A DNA stretch of 64,000 bases, taken from Plasmodium coatneyi (lineage: Eukaryota; Apicomplexa; Aconoidasida; Haemosporida; Plasmodiidae). The translations under genes and the position numbers were made by a program. The notes beneath the pieces are model-generated. The model saw nothing but the letters and a program-made list of their open reading frames with translations, ran no database searches and was not told the DNA's origin. Positions within the stretch are counted from its first letter, which is position 1. Every line of letters starts with the position of its first letter. This document shows positions 1-12,242 of the stretch, piece after piece. The stretch covers positions 725,501-789,500 of the forward strand of contig NC_033565.1 of assembly GCF_001680005.1 (NCBI RefSeq), read 5' to 3'.

Positions 1-984
1 AAAAAAAAAATCAGCGTCAAATTTCGCAGCCCCAAAAGGAAACACTGCCAGGTGATATGCTGCACAAGAAAATGTTGCAAGGTGATACGATGGAATGGCA
101 TATTCTTGAATGGAACGCGAAATAGAGAGTTTAAAAAAAACGTTTGCGTGAACCGTGTGAACAGAACGAAAGGGTGAGCAAGCGGAGGGACTAAAATTTT
201 GAGACCCACAACCGCTACCTACCAGTCGCTATCCCCATCATACACAGAGCTGCGAATGCAACACCCCAGTGGCGCTCCGCGAATTTGTTCCCACAGGTGC
301 GCCTAAATAGTCCATCCAATTATGCCTATGCATATGGAACGGCTTATCACGCTAGCTGCTGCATCAGGCATTTAATCCGTTCTTCCATTTCTTTCCAAGT
401 GGGCAATTTCTCCTCTGCAGAAATGTGTATATAAAAATGCTAAACGGTTAAGGAGGCGTGCCAGATTATTTCTCCCTCTTGTATGTCTACGAACAACTTC
501 CCCCTCCTACACATGCGCTTTGATTCCGCCATTCGTGTCATTACCCATATGGAAAAAAGTGCGTTTCGTTTGGCACAGAAATAATTCTTAAAATGAGTAC
601 GTACATGTATGCGTAGGTGTATTTATATATATGGGCACTCGTTTCGAGGGAAGTGAGGTTATCATTTGCGCAGTTTCTGACGGGGCGGTTGTTTATTCGC
701 TCACACATACACACGCACCGTCTTGTAAGTACATCTGTGCACACCATGCTCTCTCGCTGCGCCTTCAATCTACCAGCGACAGTAAACAGTTCGGCGCGTA
801 AATATAGTCCACCTACGCGAAGGTTGTCTTAACACTAAGCTACATCTACCATTGATCCGGTAATCCAAGTTGAGAAGACACACCAAAAATAGGGGAAAAC
901 TAAAACAGCACAGATGAGTTCAACATACCCGTAACGTCGAGACGAATTTATCGTTTCCCCCCTTTCCACCTTGAGGACAGCAAA
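1..984. other. Left-edge intergenic region
   Basis: No confident gene is seen here. The stretch holds the upstream region of the MED17-like gene starting at 985. On the minus strand between about 215 and 417 two short exon-like pieces, flanked by possible splice sites and ending in a stop at 215-217, could belong to a small membrane protein; this is treated as a finding because the first exon is not settled. Confidence 0.5.
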
Positions 985-2931
985 ATGAAGGACGACAGTG
1001 AAGTCGAGAAGGGGAATGAAAAGCATGGAGAAAAATTTAGCGATGTCGACTTGAAGGTGGAGGCGTATGCAGAGGGGGACTACAGACTGCTCAGATATCT
1101 ACCAGATGGATCCTGCGTTTTCGAAGAAGTACCAAATGAAGAAAATAAAAATATGAAAAATTTACAACAGTATGCACAGTTGTTCTGTTCTGCAATGGAA
1201 AAAACGATCCAGATAAAAAGTAATGACCAGAATTTGAAAAATAATAAAGAATGGACACAAGGAGAAGAGTACAGAGTGATGGTGGAGGAAGAACTAAAAG
1301 AATTGATGGTTTTATTTGACCTGATGTTAGGAACACTGAATTATGATAAGGGCACAAGGTATTTAACCCTAAATAAGTGTAACTATGTAAGGGATATAAA
1401 AGCTAACAAGCAGGACATATGCATCGCCGTTACGACCAGGAAAGAACTCCTACAGAAGTTGCGAAAATTGTGTGAAGAAACAAGAAAGCAAATTAATTCC
1501 ATAAACGGTATTGTTGCACAGAAATATTTTTTACATTTTATCAACCAACTTATACAATACTGGAAAGTATTAAATAAGAAATATTCCGAAATAGATTATT
1601 TACAACTTGATAATAATTTCCCCTACGTTACGGAGGTCTCTGTTGAATATTTTTTTTTGCCTTCTCATTTTTGGAACTTTTCTTCCAACCCGATATTTCT
1701 CTCCTGGCCACCTTACCCCTCCTTCTCTCCCTTCAAATCGCAGTATGCGCATATCACTTTTTCGTTGGGTGGGTTAGAAAAGGAGATAAAGGGGGGAATA
1801 CATAATCAGACTACAGGTTGCACTATTGACGAAGCTCCATTTAAGCATAAACCCACCAAAAGGCAGGGCATCGCACATGAAATGTTTCCTCCTTTTGGTG
1901 AGGAGTACAATTTTAATGATCCAACAGACGGTCTACAAAATAGACACAGGAGCTACAAACCGAATGGAGGTATAGTTAATGGAGATCACACACTCATTAA
2001 CGATGAATATAAAACAACTGAACAGAGTTATAACTTTTACTACCCAAATGTGAAGGAAGAAGAATTAAAAATATTTAGCATACTAGACAGGATGAGCGTC
2101 ATTTCCATCCAGTTCGAAGGAATAGCTGCTCACTTGATCGAGAATAACTACGCCATCCAATTTGACTTGTCTCCATTAAACGTACAGCTAAAGAATGAAT
2201 TAAAAACGCACACAATGGGAAACCCCGCATCTGGGGGAAACACCTTTCCAGAAAGAATAATTCCAGAAAATATTTTTTTTGAACAAGCCAAAAAGATACA
2301 CACAAAATTGACAACTGCACAGTGGGTACTGATAGATAAATCTATTTTCTACATTCTAGCCGAACAAGCAAATAATTTGAAAGACAGAAATAATAACCTT
2401 TCACTAAACCTTCCCAGCTTGACGGGGAAAGGGAAGAAAATTAAAATTCACTGCACAGACATAAATCACAAGTGTTTGGAGTTCCTCATAAGCGACGTTC
2501 CGATTCCCTCCATTGGGAGTAAATCCATTCCGGTGGATTTTTGCTTCACCGTGATGTATGAACCAACTGAGGGGGTTCACAGTAAATTGGTGGAAAGAAG
2601 TGCCAACCACAGTGGCAAGCCCAATGGGGATGATTTCCCTGGTCGTACCCAACTTAATGGTGACGGACGGAACGGCCAAGTCACGCTGGACTACGAACTC
2701 GTGCAATTGTTCCTTCATTTGTCCCTCGCGAAGATAAGGGATTTGTTTATTTCCTCATGGAAATATTTCTCCTTCGAAATGCCGTACTACTCTGCAGACA
2801 TCCATCCGCTCATTTACCAAAATGTTTTCCCCGACCCGCGCTCCGACAATTTAATCACCAGTTTTTTTTCATGGTTCATTGCGTCCATGGAGAAGTATTT
2901 GCGCGCTAGTGGGGGCACGTCGGTTGGTTGA
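985..2931 (+). CDS. Conserved Plasmodium protein, probable Mediator subunit 17 (MED17-like)
   Basis: This is a single uninterrupted exon of 648 residues opening at an ATG. The likely role is the Mediator head module, linking activators to RNA polymerase II in the nucleus. The order of segments resembles MED17: a helical region around residues 135-210 with a conserved Trp followed by basic residues (QYWKVLNKK), then a mid-region helix (EQAKKIHTKLTTAQWVL, about 432-450), a beta-rich stretch (LSLNLPSLTGKGKKIKI, about 472-490) and a C-terminal helix (YELVQLFLHLSLAKIRD, about 570-590). These match the family by pattern only; no diagnostic short motif exists. Residues about 240-350 are a Pro/Asn-rich insertion typical of Plasmodium. 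It is convergent with the PP2C gene downstream. The MED17 assignment is an inference; the coding call is secure. Confidence 0.6.
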   Translation: MKDDSEVEKGNEKHGEKFSDVDLKVEAYAEGDYRLLRYLPDGSCVFEEVPNEENKNMKNLQQYAQLFCSAMEKTIQIKSNDQNLKNNKEWTQGEEYRVMVEEELKELMVLFDLMLGTLNYDKGTRYLTLNKCNYVRDIKANKQDICIAVTTRKELLQKLRKLCEETRKQINSINGIVAQKYFLHFINQLIQYWKVLNKKYSEIDYLQLDNNFPYVTEVSVEYFFLPSHFWNFSSNPIFLSWPPYPSFSPFKSQYAHITFSLGGLEKEIKGGIHNQTTGCTIDEAPFKHKPTKRQGIAHEMFPPFGEEYNFNDPTDGLQNRHRSYKPNGGIVNGDHTLINDEYKTTEQSYNFYYPNVKEEELKIFSILDRMSVISIQFEGIAAHLIENNYAIQFDLSPLNVQLKNELKTHTMGNPASGGNTFPERIIPENIFFEQAKKIHTKLTTAQWVLIDKSIFYILAEQANNLKDRNNNLSLNLPSLTGKGKKIKIHCTDINHKCLEFLISDVPIPSIGSKSIPVDFCFTVMYEPTEGVHSKLVERSANHSGKPNGDDFPGRTQLNGDGRNGQVTLDYELVQLFLHLSLAKIRDLFISSWKYFSFEMPYYSADIHPLIYQNVFPDPRSDNLITSFFSWFIASMEKYLRASGGTSVG

Positions 2932-4287
2932 CTAAACTGTGACTTTCGCACAAATACGCGTCATCCAAGTTTTCAAAATTACAAATTTTTTTTTTTTCAA
3001 ACATGTTTTACTTTAATTAAAGCCACAATTCATTTTGTGCGTGCGCCATTTTGTTGCGAATGTACACTTGCACAGACCGCAAAAAATTTTGTTTTAATTA
3101 CGTATAAAAAAAACTACAACGGTAGGAATACAGACAGATATGTACATGTAGATGTGCATGTGGGCCTACGCTTGGTGGCCTTTCAAAGGGGGGGCACACA
3201 AAAACACAAACACACACACACAGCGGGTGGAAAAATTAATTTACAGATGCTATAGAGATGAAAAACAATTTTAAAACAAAAATTTTGGTAAAAGCGTACC
3301 AGGGCGGCACCAAATAAGCGCAGATGCATTTTGCCCATCATGTCTGTGCCCCCCAGCAGAGGAGGGGTGGACCAAAAAGTACAGGTGTGTACATTTTTAT
3401 GCACACTTTTACCGCGTTTAAAAAAAGGCCAAAATGGGGAATGGACAGGGGCTTAAAAAATTGAAGGTATGCCCTTTTGCCATTTCGATTGGTCGTCTAT
3501 TAACTTTTTTTTTTTTTTTTTTTTTTTTTTCTTCTATGTTTGTCACATTCGGAAGAACTGTAATAGGCTCATCAACAAATGTGCCTTCTGCAATTTGCGA
3601 AGCTTTACTGTTTTTAAGGCACTCCATCCAGGAAGGGGGCTATCAGCACAGTTTCTGGGAAGAAAACAGGCAGTCACTTTTGTCCCTCCGCTAGCATTCT
3701 ACCTTCTCTTCATTAGTGTGCTGGTACGATTTCGCTATCCGCTTGGAGAGTCCCCCGTGTTTTCCATTACCTAGTATTTCTTTCCACAGGGTAACCTTGA
3801 AAGGGGGTCCATTCCAGCGTAACCAAAAATAGTCATTGAAAAGGTGCGCAGTACAAATTGAAAAGGTGAAAAAATTTAAAAGGAAAATTTAACTGTACAA
3901 TCCAAAGGGGGAAAAGGAGAAAAGTTCGACATAAACGTCTTGAAATAACTTCCCATCTGTTACGTTCTCCCTTAAATAATTTTACAAACGCAAAAAAAAG
4001 GGACACCCCATCTCATTGTGCTACTCCGTACGTGGTTAATAAAAGGAGGTTGGCTATCCCTCATTGCCTTATCCACGACTATTGATCCACCTTATGTCCC
4101 TTCTTGTAATGTCCCAATATGTTCGCCTTCACTTTGTGCTGCTCATCTTCCCCTTAGAAGAGGAAAAAGGGTAGCCCATCTCAGCTCCACACAGCACAGT
4201 GATTCGTACAAAAAATTTCGAAGACATCTCCCTTCACCTCACAGGGAGATCATTTTATTAAAAAGAAAACTCAAGCCCAGTTCTTCC
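2932..4287. other. Convergent intergenic region
   Basis: This 1.36-kb stretch lies between two 3' ends. It holds poly(T) tracts (for example about 3504-3530), short CA-repeats near 3198-3222 and no ORF with protein-family character. I see no RNA gene. Confidence 0.6.
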
Positions 4288-7139
4288 TCAGTAAAATTTT
4301 AACAAAATGGCGGTTATGTTATCCTGCGGAAAAGTGAAAAATGAGCACGTACGCATTTTAGCGACATGAACGGAAGGTTAATTAAAAAGATGCAATGTCA
4401 ACCGTGGTAGGGTTCACCCACGAGCAGTTCTAACTTGGTCTTATTCAAATTACCTGACTTCCGCAGGCAAACGCCGTTTTTATAATTTCGCTGCAGGCCT
4501 TGTCCGGGTCGTGCTGGTAGGTTTGCAAAATCTGGGCCACGTCCTGCAACGGTACGAAGGAACAGAGCGGGGAACACGTGTACAACGGTTTATGTACATA
4601 TATATCCATCTAATCAGAATGAGCCCTTTTATAACATTTTATAGAAACGCATAGCGCATAGTGAAAACCGGGGAATCCATCTAGACGTACCTTATTGGAC
4701 AGGGTGTCCCACACTCCATCACAAGCCAAAACAACAAACAGGTAATTCATCTCGTCCGGGGAAAAGAAAAATGGTTCACCTTCTTTGAAATAGTTTTCTT
4801 CCACTTGGACTCTTACCGTCGGGTCGGAACATTCAACAGTTTCATTTTCGTTTTCATTTTCCGATTCCTTGTTCCCTTTGTCTCCGTCGCACAGCTCTCT
4901 GCAAACGACATCCGGCAGGGCTGACACCACGTTGTTCTCTTTGAAGTCCTTGTCTCCTATGGCTCTGGAAACTGCAGTCATGTCACAGTGGAAAATTGCA
5001 AATATAGGGGAAAGAGGAAAGGTAAGCAGGGGGAAAAATACATACACATATATAAATTTAAAACCGACATGCACAACTTTGGGCGTCACACTATTTCAGG
5101 GTTCATTTCATCCGTAGTACCCGCAAGGTAAACTTCCTCCTTCATGGGCAAACGATCCAGCAAATTGGAAGGGTCCGAAGTGGTCTACACGAAGGTGTGC
5201 ACGCGAATGTTCATTGTATGATACTCAAACAGGGAAGTATTTGCGGTAGGAGAAATACTTCCTTGCGTCCGGATTTCTCGATATGCTTTTCCTATTAGCA
5301 CATCACTACACAGACAAGGTTTATTCTGCTTCATCATTGGGGTTACCTTCTTCGCGTTAGCCTTAACCCTGAATACGTTCTGCATGCAGATGACTTCACC
5401 TCCCATTTTTTTTATCCGCTCCCTTTCCCTGGGTTCATTAGGCTTATGGTCCTGCGATAGCATTTCCGCTTTCTGCAAGGGGAAGAAAATGGAGGCCATG
5501 TGTAAGTGCAAATAAACACAAAAGAAATATATACATACGTATTTGTATAGGCATCTGCACATGCGTATGGAAGATTCACGGTAATGATGCCATGCCACTC
5601 CACCACTTCACCAGCACTTACCAACGTGTTGTTCACATTGACGATGCCTATGGCCCGACAATCCCCAAGGTTGGCAATGAACATTTTGTTCTTTATAACA
5701 ATGAGGGAAATCACCGTGCAGCCATGATTAGGAAATTTGGAAATTTTAAGGAACTGTTCGTCTGTTCTTAAGAAGGCGAGTTTTATACAATTCATGATTT
5801 CTTCATCTGTGAGGTCTTCTAAAAATACAAGTTTTTTTTGGCCCCCTGCACTGGTATTGGCGATTGTTGTTTTTGCTTTATCCTCCGTTATGGAGGTAGG
5901 GTTACACTCGTCCTTTTCTTTCCTGAAGTTTCCATCAGAATCGGGGCTTACCTTTCCTCCGTTACGCTTCTTATCGTCATCTTCGCTTTCCCTCTCTGAT
6001 GGATTTTCTTCACTCTCTGTAATGTCGCTGCTGTCTATTCTTCTCTTCTTAGTTTTTGAAATTTGTTCCTTTGACATCACGCGTTTGTCCTTGCTTCTAC
6101 CTTCCTCCTTTTCGCTCTCTTGTGTGTTGCTACGTGACGGGGAGTCTTTCTTTTCATCCCCTGTGGAAGAGTCCTGGCGGGAGCAGCCTGTGGAACTGCT
6201 ATCATCACACCTTTTATTTTCATCCTTTTGGATTCCTTCCTGGGTTTGTCCTTTGGCCGTCGTGCCTTGGACCTCCCTTTTATGCGTACTGCCCTTCTCC
6301 GCGCAACTTTCACCACCAGAGGGAGCCTGCTTATTATCCTTCGTGGCAGACGAGGAGCCAAGTTTAAATTCATCCTGTCTGACATTGTCTTGATTATAAA
6401 AGTAGTAAATAATATTTTTCACAATGTGAGTCATACAATATTCGCACGCCTTTATACCTCGGTGTCCATCAATTACGGAAAAACAATAAAATGGATTTCT
6501 CTTATAAAAAAATAAAGTTTTGTAATCATAAGCATCTATATACTTTGTCATGTCGTTAATGACTGTATACCTATCTTCCTGTTTTTTTCTCCTTCCTTGC
6601 ATGGTTTTTGTGTAACTACTTAATTTTATTTTTTTTACGTTATTTTTTTTTTCATTTTTTTTAAAAAAAAAGCTAGCTACAAAATCGGTGTTATCAAATG
6701 TAATTACATATAAAAAAAAGTACTTCTCATTAAATGGCGTCAAATTGTTGTTTTTGTCGTAAAAGAAATAATTCTCTACGTACGTATTGTAGTAAAGGAA
6801 GGTTTTCCTATTCATTAGCCACTCGTATGTATACATTTCCCACACTCCGACTTTAATAATGTAGCTGATCATGTCATTAATGTTATTGTAGTCCTTTACG
6901 GTTTTCTCCGTGTCTTCTTTGTTCGCGTTAGCATTGTCCTGTTTGGGGTCACCTTGGGAGGGCCTCCTCTGATCAGTCTTCTGTGGACCCGTTTCGGTAC
7001 CTTGCGGTGTGATATTCTGTTCACTGCTTTGGGCTACCTTTGATGGGTCCTTCTGCTCACCCATCTGAACCCCCTTTGGTTCACCCCCCTGTGCGCCCTC
7101 TTGGGCTGCCTTCTCCTCGGATCCCTCGTTGGGATTCAT
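4288..7139 (-). CDS. PP2C-family (PPM) serine/threonine protein phosphatase
   Basis: This Mg/Mn-dependent phosphatase of 704 residues has six exons: 5622-7139, 5347-5472, 5121-5184, 4691-4971, 4454-4543 and 4288-4323. All introns are GT-AG and the frame is kept (2,115 nt including the stop). Conserved PP2C motifs appear in order: QEDRY (about residue 188), a metal-binding DGH motif in VIDGHRG (about 225), GCTVISLIVI and ANLGDCRA at the end of exon 1, QDHKP at the start of exon 2, AVSRAIGD (about 568, formed across the exon 3/4 junction), LACDGVWD (about 655) and a terminal DNITAILL. The usual DGHGG reads DGHRG. A charged Ser/Lys/Glu-rich insertion of roughly 180 residues (about 250-430) sits inside the catalytic domain, and the first 90 residues are Gln/Glu/Pro-rich. 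It may be the gene called PPM9 in P. falciparum (recalled, unverified). Confidence 0.9.
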
Positions 7140-9590
7140 CCTGGTCGACGAAATACGTCGTTCTCACGAAGTTCGGTATGTTTATATATACCCACGCGTG
7201 ATACTACGTTTATATGTATATACACGGACGATTTGACCGAGTGCGGGGAAAAGGGGAAAATCGCATTACTGCAGAGGGGCCGCCGCTTCATGCTCACATA
7301 CAGGCAGTTCTATGTATACAAAAATAAACGTGCATGTGTATCACATACAATTATATGTGCAAAAACGTACGGTGTGCTTGCATGTGTTTACAGTGGTACA
7401 TTTCTGCGCCTTGTATGGACTCCCTCTTGTGTTTTTATGTGCACATTCAAAACATCATGCAAGGGTGAATATTTTTATAAAAAAAAGAAAAAAATGGTTC
7501 CCTTTATCTGTCAACGATAATGACGAAACGTGCAAGCTACGCGACAACAACGACATTAACTTTCTCATGGCATATTACAATGCCACTTCAACACCTACAT
7601 ACAGGTGCCTATATGTACTGATTTCACGTTGCCGCGACTTGTATAAGCATACATATGCATATACGTGTAGGCATACATACATGTATGCTTATGTGCCTAT
7701 AAGCACACATGCGCATGGCAGCAGAATGAAAAAATTGTACGTTATATCAAAACACGAAAAAAAAAAAATGACAAAATGGTAAAATGATGGAATAGTAAAA
7801 TAAGAAGTGGGTGTTTACCCGAAGCGGTCCGTTTAATATGAAGTCCGCAAATAAAATTAAATTAAATTAAAAAGGAATAGTGGAAAATATGAGGATTTAC
7901 AAAAATGAAGGGGCGTGACGCATGGACGACGTAATGTCATCAACTTCACAAAATGGGATGCGTAGCCCTGTACTCTGTTGGAAGAAATGTTCTTTGCAGG
8001 GGAACCTGGAAAACCGTCGTGGGGTGAACAGGTGGGTATGGTATACTACACCTTTTGGGGAAGAAAAAGGGAAAAAAAGAAGGGAATTTTTGGGAAAAGG
8101 AAAAAAAAGAAATGTGGAAACAAATGGGAAAAAAATAAAGCAACAGTAAAAAAAAAAAAAAAAAAGGGGGAGGATAAAATTCCGCGGGGTAATCACAATT
8201 CCATATGGACATGCGAAGAGGGGGCAACTCCACTTTAGGTTATGGGCACTTTAGAAAGTTGAAGGCTATGTGAAAGTAGAAGTACATTCTCGGATGTAAG
8301 CCCCTTTGTATAGAAGCCCATTGGCGCATGTGCCAGCCTGAGACCATTGGGTCCGTCCAATTGTTTTAAGGTATCATGGGAAAAGCACGAGCCGCAGGTA
8401 GCAATAACGGGGCGTTATAACGTATGCACGTATGAGCGGATGAACGCGTGTCCGAATGAACACGAGCGCGATACGTTTTGCCCCTCCAAGGTAAGCACCC
8501 ACGTTGTGAACTAGTGGATGTCACTTTACCACTTAACTTTTTTACAATAGTAAGTCGAAGTAGCTTTGGAAAAACCTAATGACAGTAGAAATTGCCACGA
8601 AAAAGAAAAAAGTGACCTGCACGGAGGAAAACTGCGGGGTGGAAAGAGGCATAATTTTTGGTTGCTCAGAGTGAAGTAGCTTTTCTTTACTAACTTGTAG
8701 GGGGTGAAAGGGGGCCTTTTCCCTGTTGGCTGGTCAACCTGAGGAGGGACATAAAATAGACCCTCAGACAAGCGCCACTCTGTTCGTCCTTCGCGATATG
8801 ATATGTCCCCGACGCACCATATTGCTACGCTGCCCCCCTTTTTTTTTTTTCTTATTTTCCACCGCATAAAAAAAAAGTGCTCATTACCCCCATAAATCAG
8901 CATGTAGAAATATGTCACACGAATCTGCAATGATCCAACTGGTTAAAGAATTAAAGAAACTTTCCCATGTGCGAATGTACCCACTTGTGACTCCTTACCC
9001 GGAAGATGATTCTTTCAGAGTTATTATACACACATGTTACAATTTCTATTTTTTTCCAAAGTTGCAAAACTCTGTTACGTTACGGCCAAGGGGTAACTAC
9101 CCCAAACACAAACACCTTTGTCGTAGCATTTACTGCGCGCCTGGAACAGTATCATCCTATATATAGGGCGCTTGGCCGTTCAAGGTCTCACCAAAAGGCA
9201 GATGAGCGTATAGACCAAATAAACGACTGGGAATTGATTCACGCGCACGTTATCACTTTAGGATACACCACTCCACCCTTTTCTTGCGCTATCTTTTAAA
9301 GAGAAAAAAAAAATAAAGCAGTTGGGACATTATTTAATTGCGATATTTTCTTTACAATTCGATACAGCAGGAATTTTTAACATTTGAAAAAAAAAAAAAA
9401 GTTATTTTTTTGGACTATATATGCATACTTGCTAATTTGTTCACACTATATGGTTAGCATTAATAATACGATAAAATAGAAAAAAAGGGGTGCGTTTTCG
9501 TGACTGCCAATTGGCTGTTTTTCCTTCTTGTATATCCCCCTGCACATGCATAATAATCTCTGGTAGGGCACACGGTGACCCTCATTACGA
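7140..9590. other. Intergenic region upstream of the PP2C gene
   Basis: This 2.45-kb stretch lies between the 5' end of the phosphatase and the 3' end of RPS9, both on the minus strand. It contains TATA/CATA-rich microsatellite-like DNA (about 7600-7720), purine-rich A-tracts (about 8050-8170) and poly(A) runs. Its ORFs are low-complexity or lack splice-site support. No gene or RNA is called. Confidence 0.5.
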
Positions 9591-10640
9591 TCAGTTATTT
9601 TCCTCCTCATTCTTCTCCTTTTGGTTTTTCAAAGTCTTTCTCTTGACCCTTCCTGGTCTGGAACCTCCAAAGGGAGACGTTGTGGCGAAGTCAATGTGCT
9701 TCTCAGAATCCACACGAACTAAGAAGGAAGGAATATCCACCATTTGTTTTCCCACTCGGATATGTCTCTGTCGTATTAGTACTCTAGCATGATGCACTGA
9801 CTTGGCTAACCCTAATTTAAAAACCTTTGTCTGCAATCTTCTCTCCAACAATTTAGGTAAAGTCAACCCTAACACGTAATCTAACTTTTCTTCATTTTCT
9901 CCCAGTAATCCTTGACGCACCATTCTTCTTAGTAGGGCCTCTCCTTGGAATATTCTCTTGGAGCTTTTTTCGTCTAGGGTTAACAGATACCTGGCAGCTG
10001 ATCGGATTTTTGCTAGAAGGTATTGCACTCTGCAGGGGTGAAATAAATTACATGAAATGGGAGTGATGTTTTCCTATCAGATGGGGAAACAAATACGAGG
10101 GGCACTCCCCTTCACATTCAAACGTGTTCTTTTCCTGATATGTTTGACAGTCAGATTGGTCCCTTATCACACTTCTTTTCTATGTCATAAGGGGACCCAA
10201 AAAGCGCCACGCAGGCGGAAACTTACCTCCATATTTCCCTCTTGTTCTTAAGTCCGTATTCACCGATTAGCTTCAACTCCTGGTCTAAACGTTCCTGTGG
10301 TTGTGCGAAAGTGGGAGTGTTGGCGTTAGTTGCAGTTTCGGATGAAAAAAGCGCGCACAAATAAGCACGTATGCAAGAGCGCACTTATACAAATACACTT
10401 GCACGACACGTAAATCTGCTCCTCCTCCTTTGGGTAATATCCCTCCTTGGAGTATCCGCGACTGCGAACGCGGGGACCTCCTCCTCCCCCCCTGGGGGTG
10501 TACTCTGCAGGAGAGGCTCGCGCAAGATATGCATGCCGCCCACGCATAAGCGCAAATTGTGAGGGCTCCATTTTTACCTTTTCAAAGGGACGCTTTGGGT
10601 TCCTAGCCGTTTTGGAGTAATTCCTGTAACTCTTCGGCAT
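9591..10640 (-). CDS. RPS9: 40S ribosomal protein S9 (uS4)
   Basis: This small-subunit ribosomal protein of the uS4 family binds 18S rRNA in the cytosolic 40S body. Three exons (10578-10640, 10227-10294, 9591-10029) encode 189 residues, close to the eukaryotic S9 length. The start is the ATG at 10638-10640 ([18 protein letters not shown]). Exon 2 gives [20 protein letters not shown] and the last exon carries the S4 RNA-binding core: [20 protein letters not shown], then [15 protein letters not shown] and [16 protein letters not shown]. The second splice junction splits an Arg codon (AG|A). The C-terminus ends in a Lys/Glu/Asn tail after the conserved [11 protein letters not shown]. Identity is secure from near line-by-line similarity to the family. 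Confidence 0.97.
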
Positions 10641-12242
10641 TTTCTTCTACGTTTTTATTTTTTGGCTCGCAAAAGGGATGGTCAAGCGTTTGCAACTGTC
10701 ACTTCGCAACTGTTACTTTGCAATTTTGCCGCTTCGCAAATTTGTTGTTAATTCCTCTTTCGTTGCTTTTAAAGGATTGGTTTTTTTTTTTTTTTTTTAA
10801 ATTATATCTTCTCAAATTTGTGCTAATTTTTTTCGTCACCTCTAAGTGTTCCTTTTTTTTTTTTTTTTTTTTATATCATGTAATATTACTTACATAGCAA
10901 CGCGTATTTCCCATCTATATGTTGGCCCCTTTTGAGGATCCTAATTATATTTTTTTTTTACGCAGCTCGACGGGGTTTAAAAATTATAACTCGCTTATGG
11001 TACCATATTGCACGTATCGCGTATACAATATATGACATGTGGGCTTTACCCAGAGGGGGAGGGGTAAACTGAGGAGCAGCGCATTGTGGGTATACAAAAA
11101 TATTGTTGGTTTTTTCAAGGCCAAACGCAAGGAATGAGTGTAAATGGCTATCCATCAGAAGTGGAACATTCCGTTTTTATAACTTCTTCCTCGAAGTGCA
11201 TACAAATCGGAGTAAAAAATTGGGGGCTGCCTGGGCGAACCAAACGGGGTTCCGCTGCCCATGTCACCGGGTTTATGTAATTCATTCAACGTAGCGAATA
11301 TCCCCCTCTTGACATATAAATATTCATATGTATATAATATATTAATTATGTATGCACTTGGCAGTTTCGCTTCTTTCCCCACCGGGAGGCATATATAATG
11401 TAATGCACGTTGTATATGTTTCCCCCCGCCCCTTTGACAAGGCACTTTTTCTGGGGGGCCTTAGGGGCGCCCCACCGCTAAAGGCTTTGGCCAATCAAGA
11501 ACTGCTTTAGCGAGCAAAGAGGGAAAATTCGCCTGGATAAGGATTGTGCTGAATTGTACCCCCAAGTAACCCTACCATTGGTTTAATTTTCCCTTTTTCT
11601 TTTTTTTTTTTTTCCGACTTGTTAAACGAAACACCCGCAATAATCACATGTCGTATAGCCCTGAGGGGCTTAACATTTTTTTTTTTTTTTTTTTTTTTTT
11701 GTCTCCCTTTTGATCACCCTACAGTGGCGCCAGGCTCATTTCCAAATGGGAGCAACACGCTGCGCTGGAAATGTGTTGCGAGGGTTTTAAGCCAAATGGG
11801 TAGGAAATAGTTGCAGAAAAAAATAAGAAAGGCACACAAACCAAGTGCGTAAAAAGCACAAAAAAGTTCTTAAAAATGCACAAACAAGTGCCTAAAAAAT
11901 TCGCAAAAAAATGTGCGAAAAAATTTTGTTCACCCCCTTTGAAAAAGCAGCACCAACGCGGGGATACGCTTAACTCGTTCTGCGAATTGCCGTTTAACCA
12001 GTTTAAACAAAATTAAGGAGGGCCGTTTCCATGCGAAAGTATGCTAATGCGTGGTACCACAAAATGCGCGTGGCTTTTCCATAGCCCCTCCTATGAACAG
12101 CAAATTTTGGAGAGCCATTCGCATGCGCACATATGCGGATGTGTCACCATCCCGACCTGTGCGTCTACCTGCCCGGCCTGCAAATGAAACGGCATAAATA
12201 GGACAACAAAACAAACTCATGCTAAACTGAAGAAAAGTTGCT
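10641..12242. other. Divergent intergenic region
   Basis: This 1.6-kb stretch should hold the promoters of RPS9 (-) and the 12,243 gene (+). It contains several long T-tracts (about 10780-10798, 10853-10872, 11597-11614 and 11679-11700). Between 11818 and 11935 a loose, imperfectly repeated A-rich pattern of the form AAAA(A)GTGC...AAAAA is seen. No gene is called. Confidence 0.5.
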
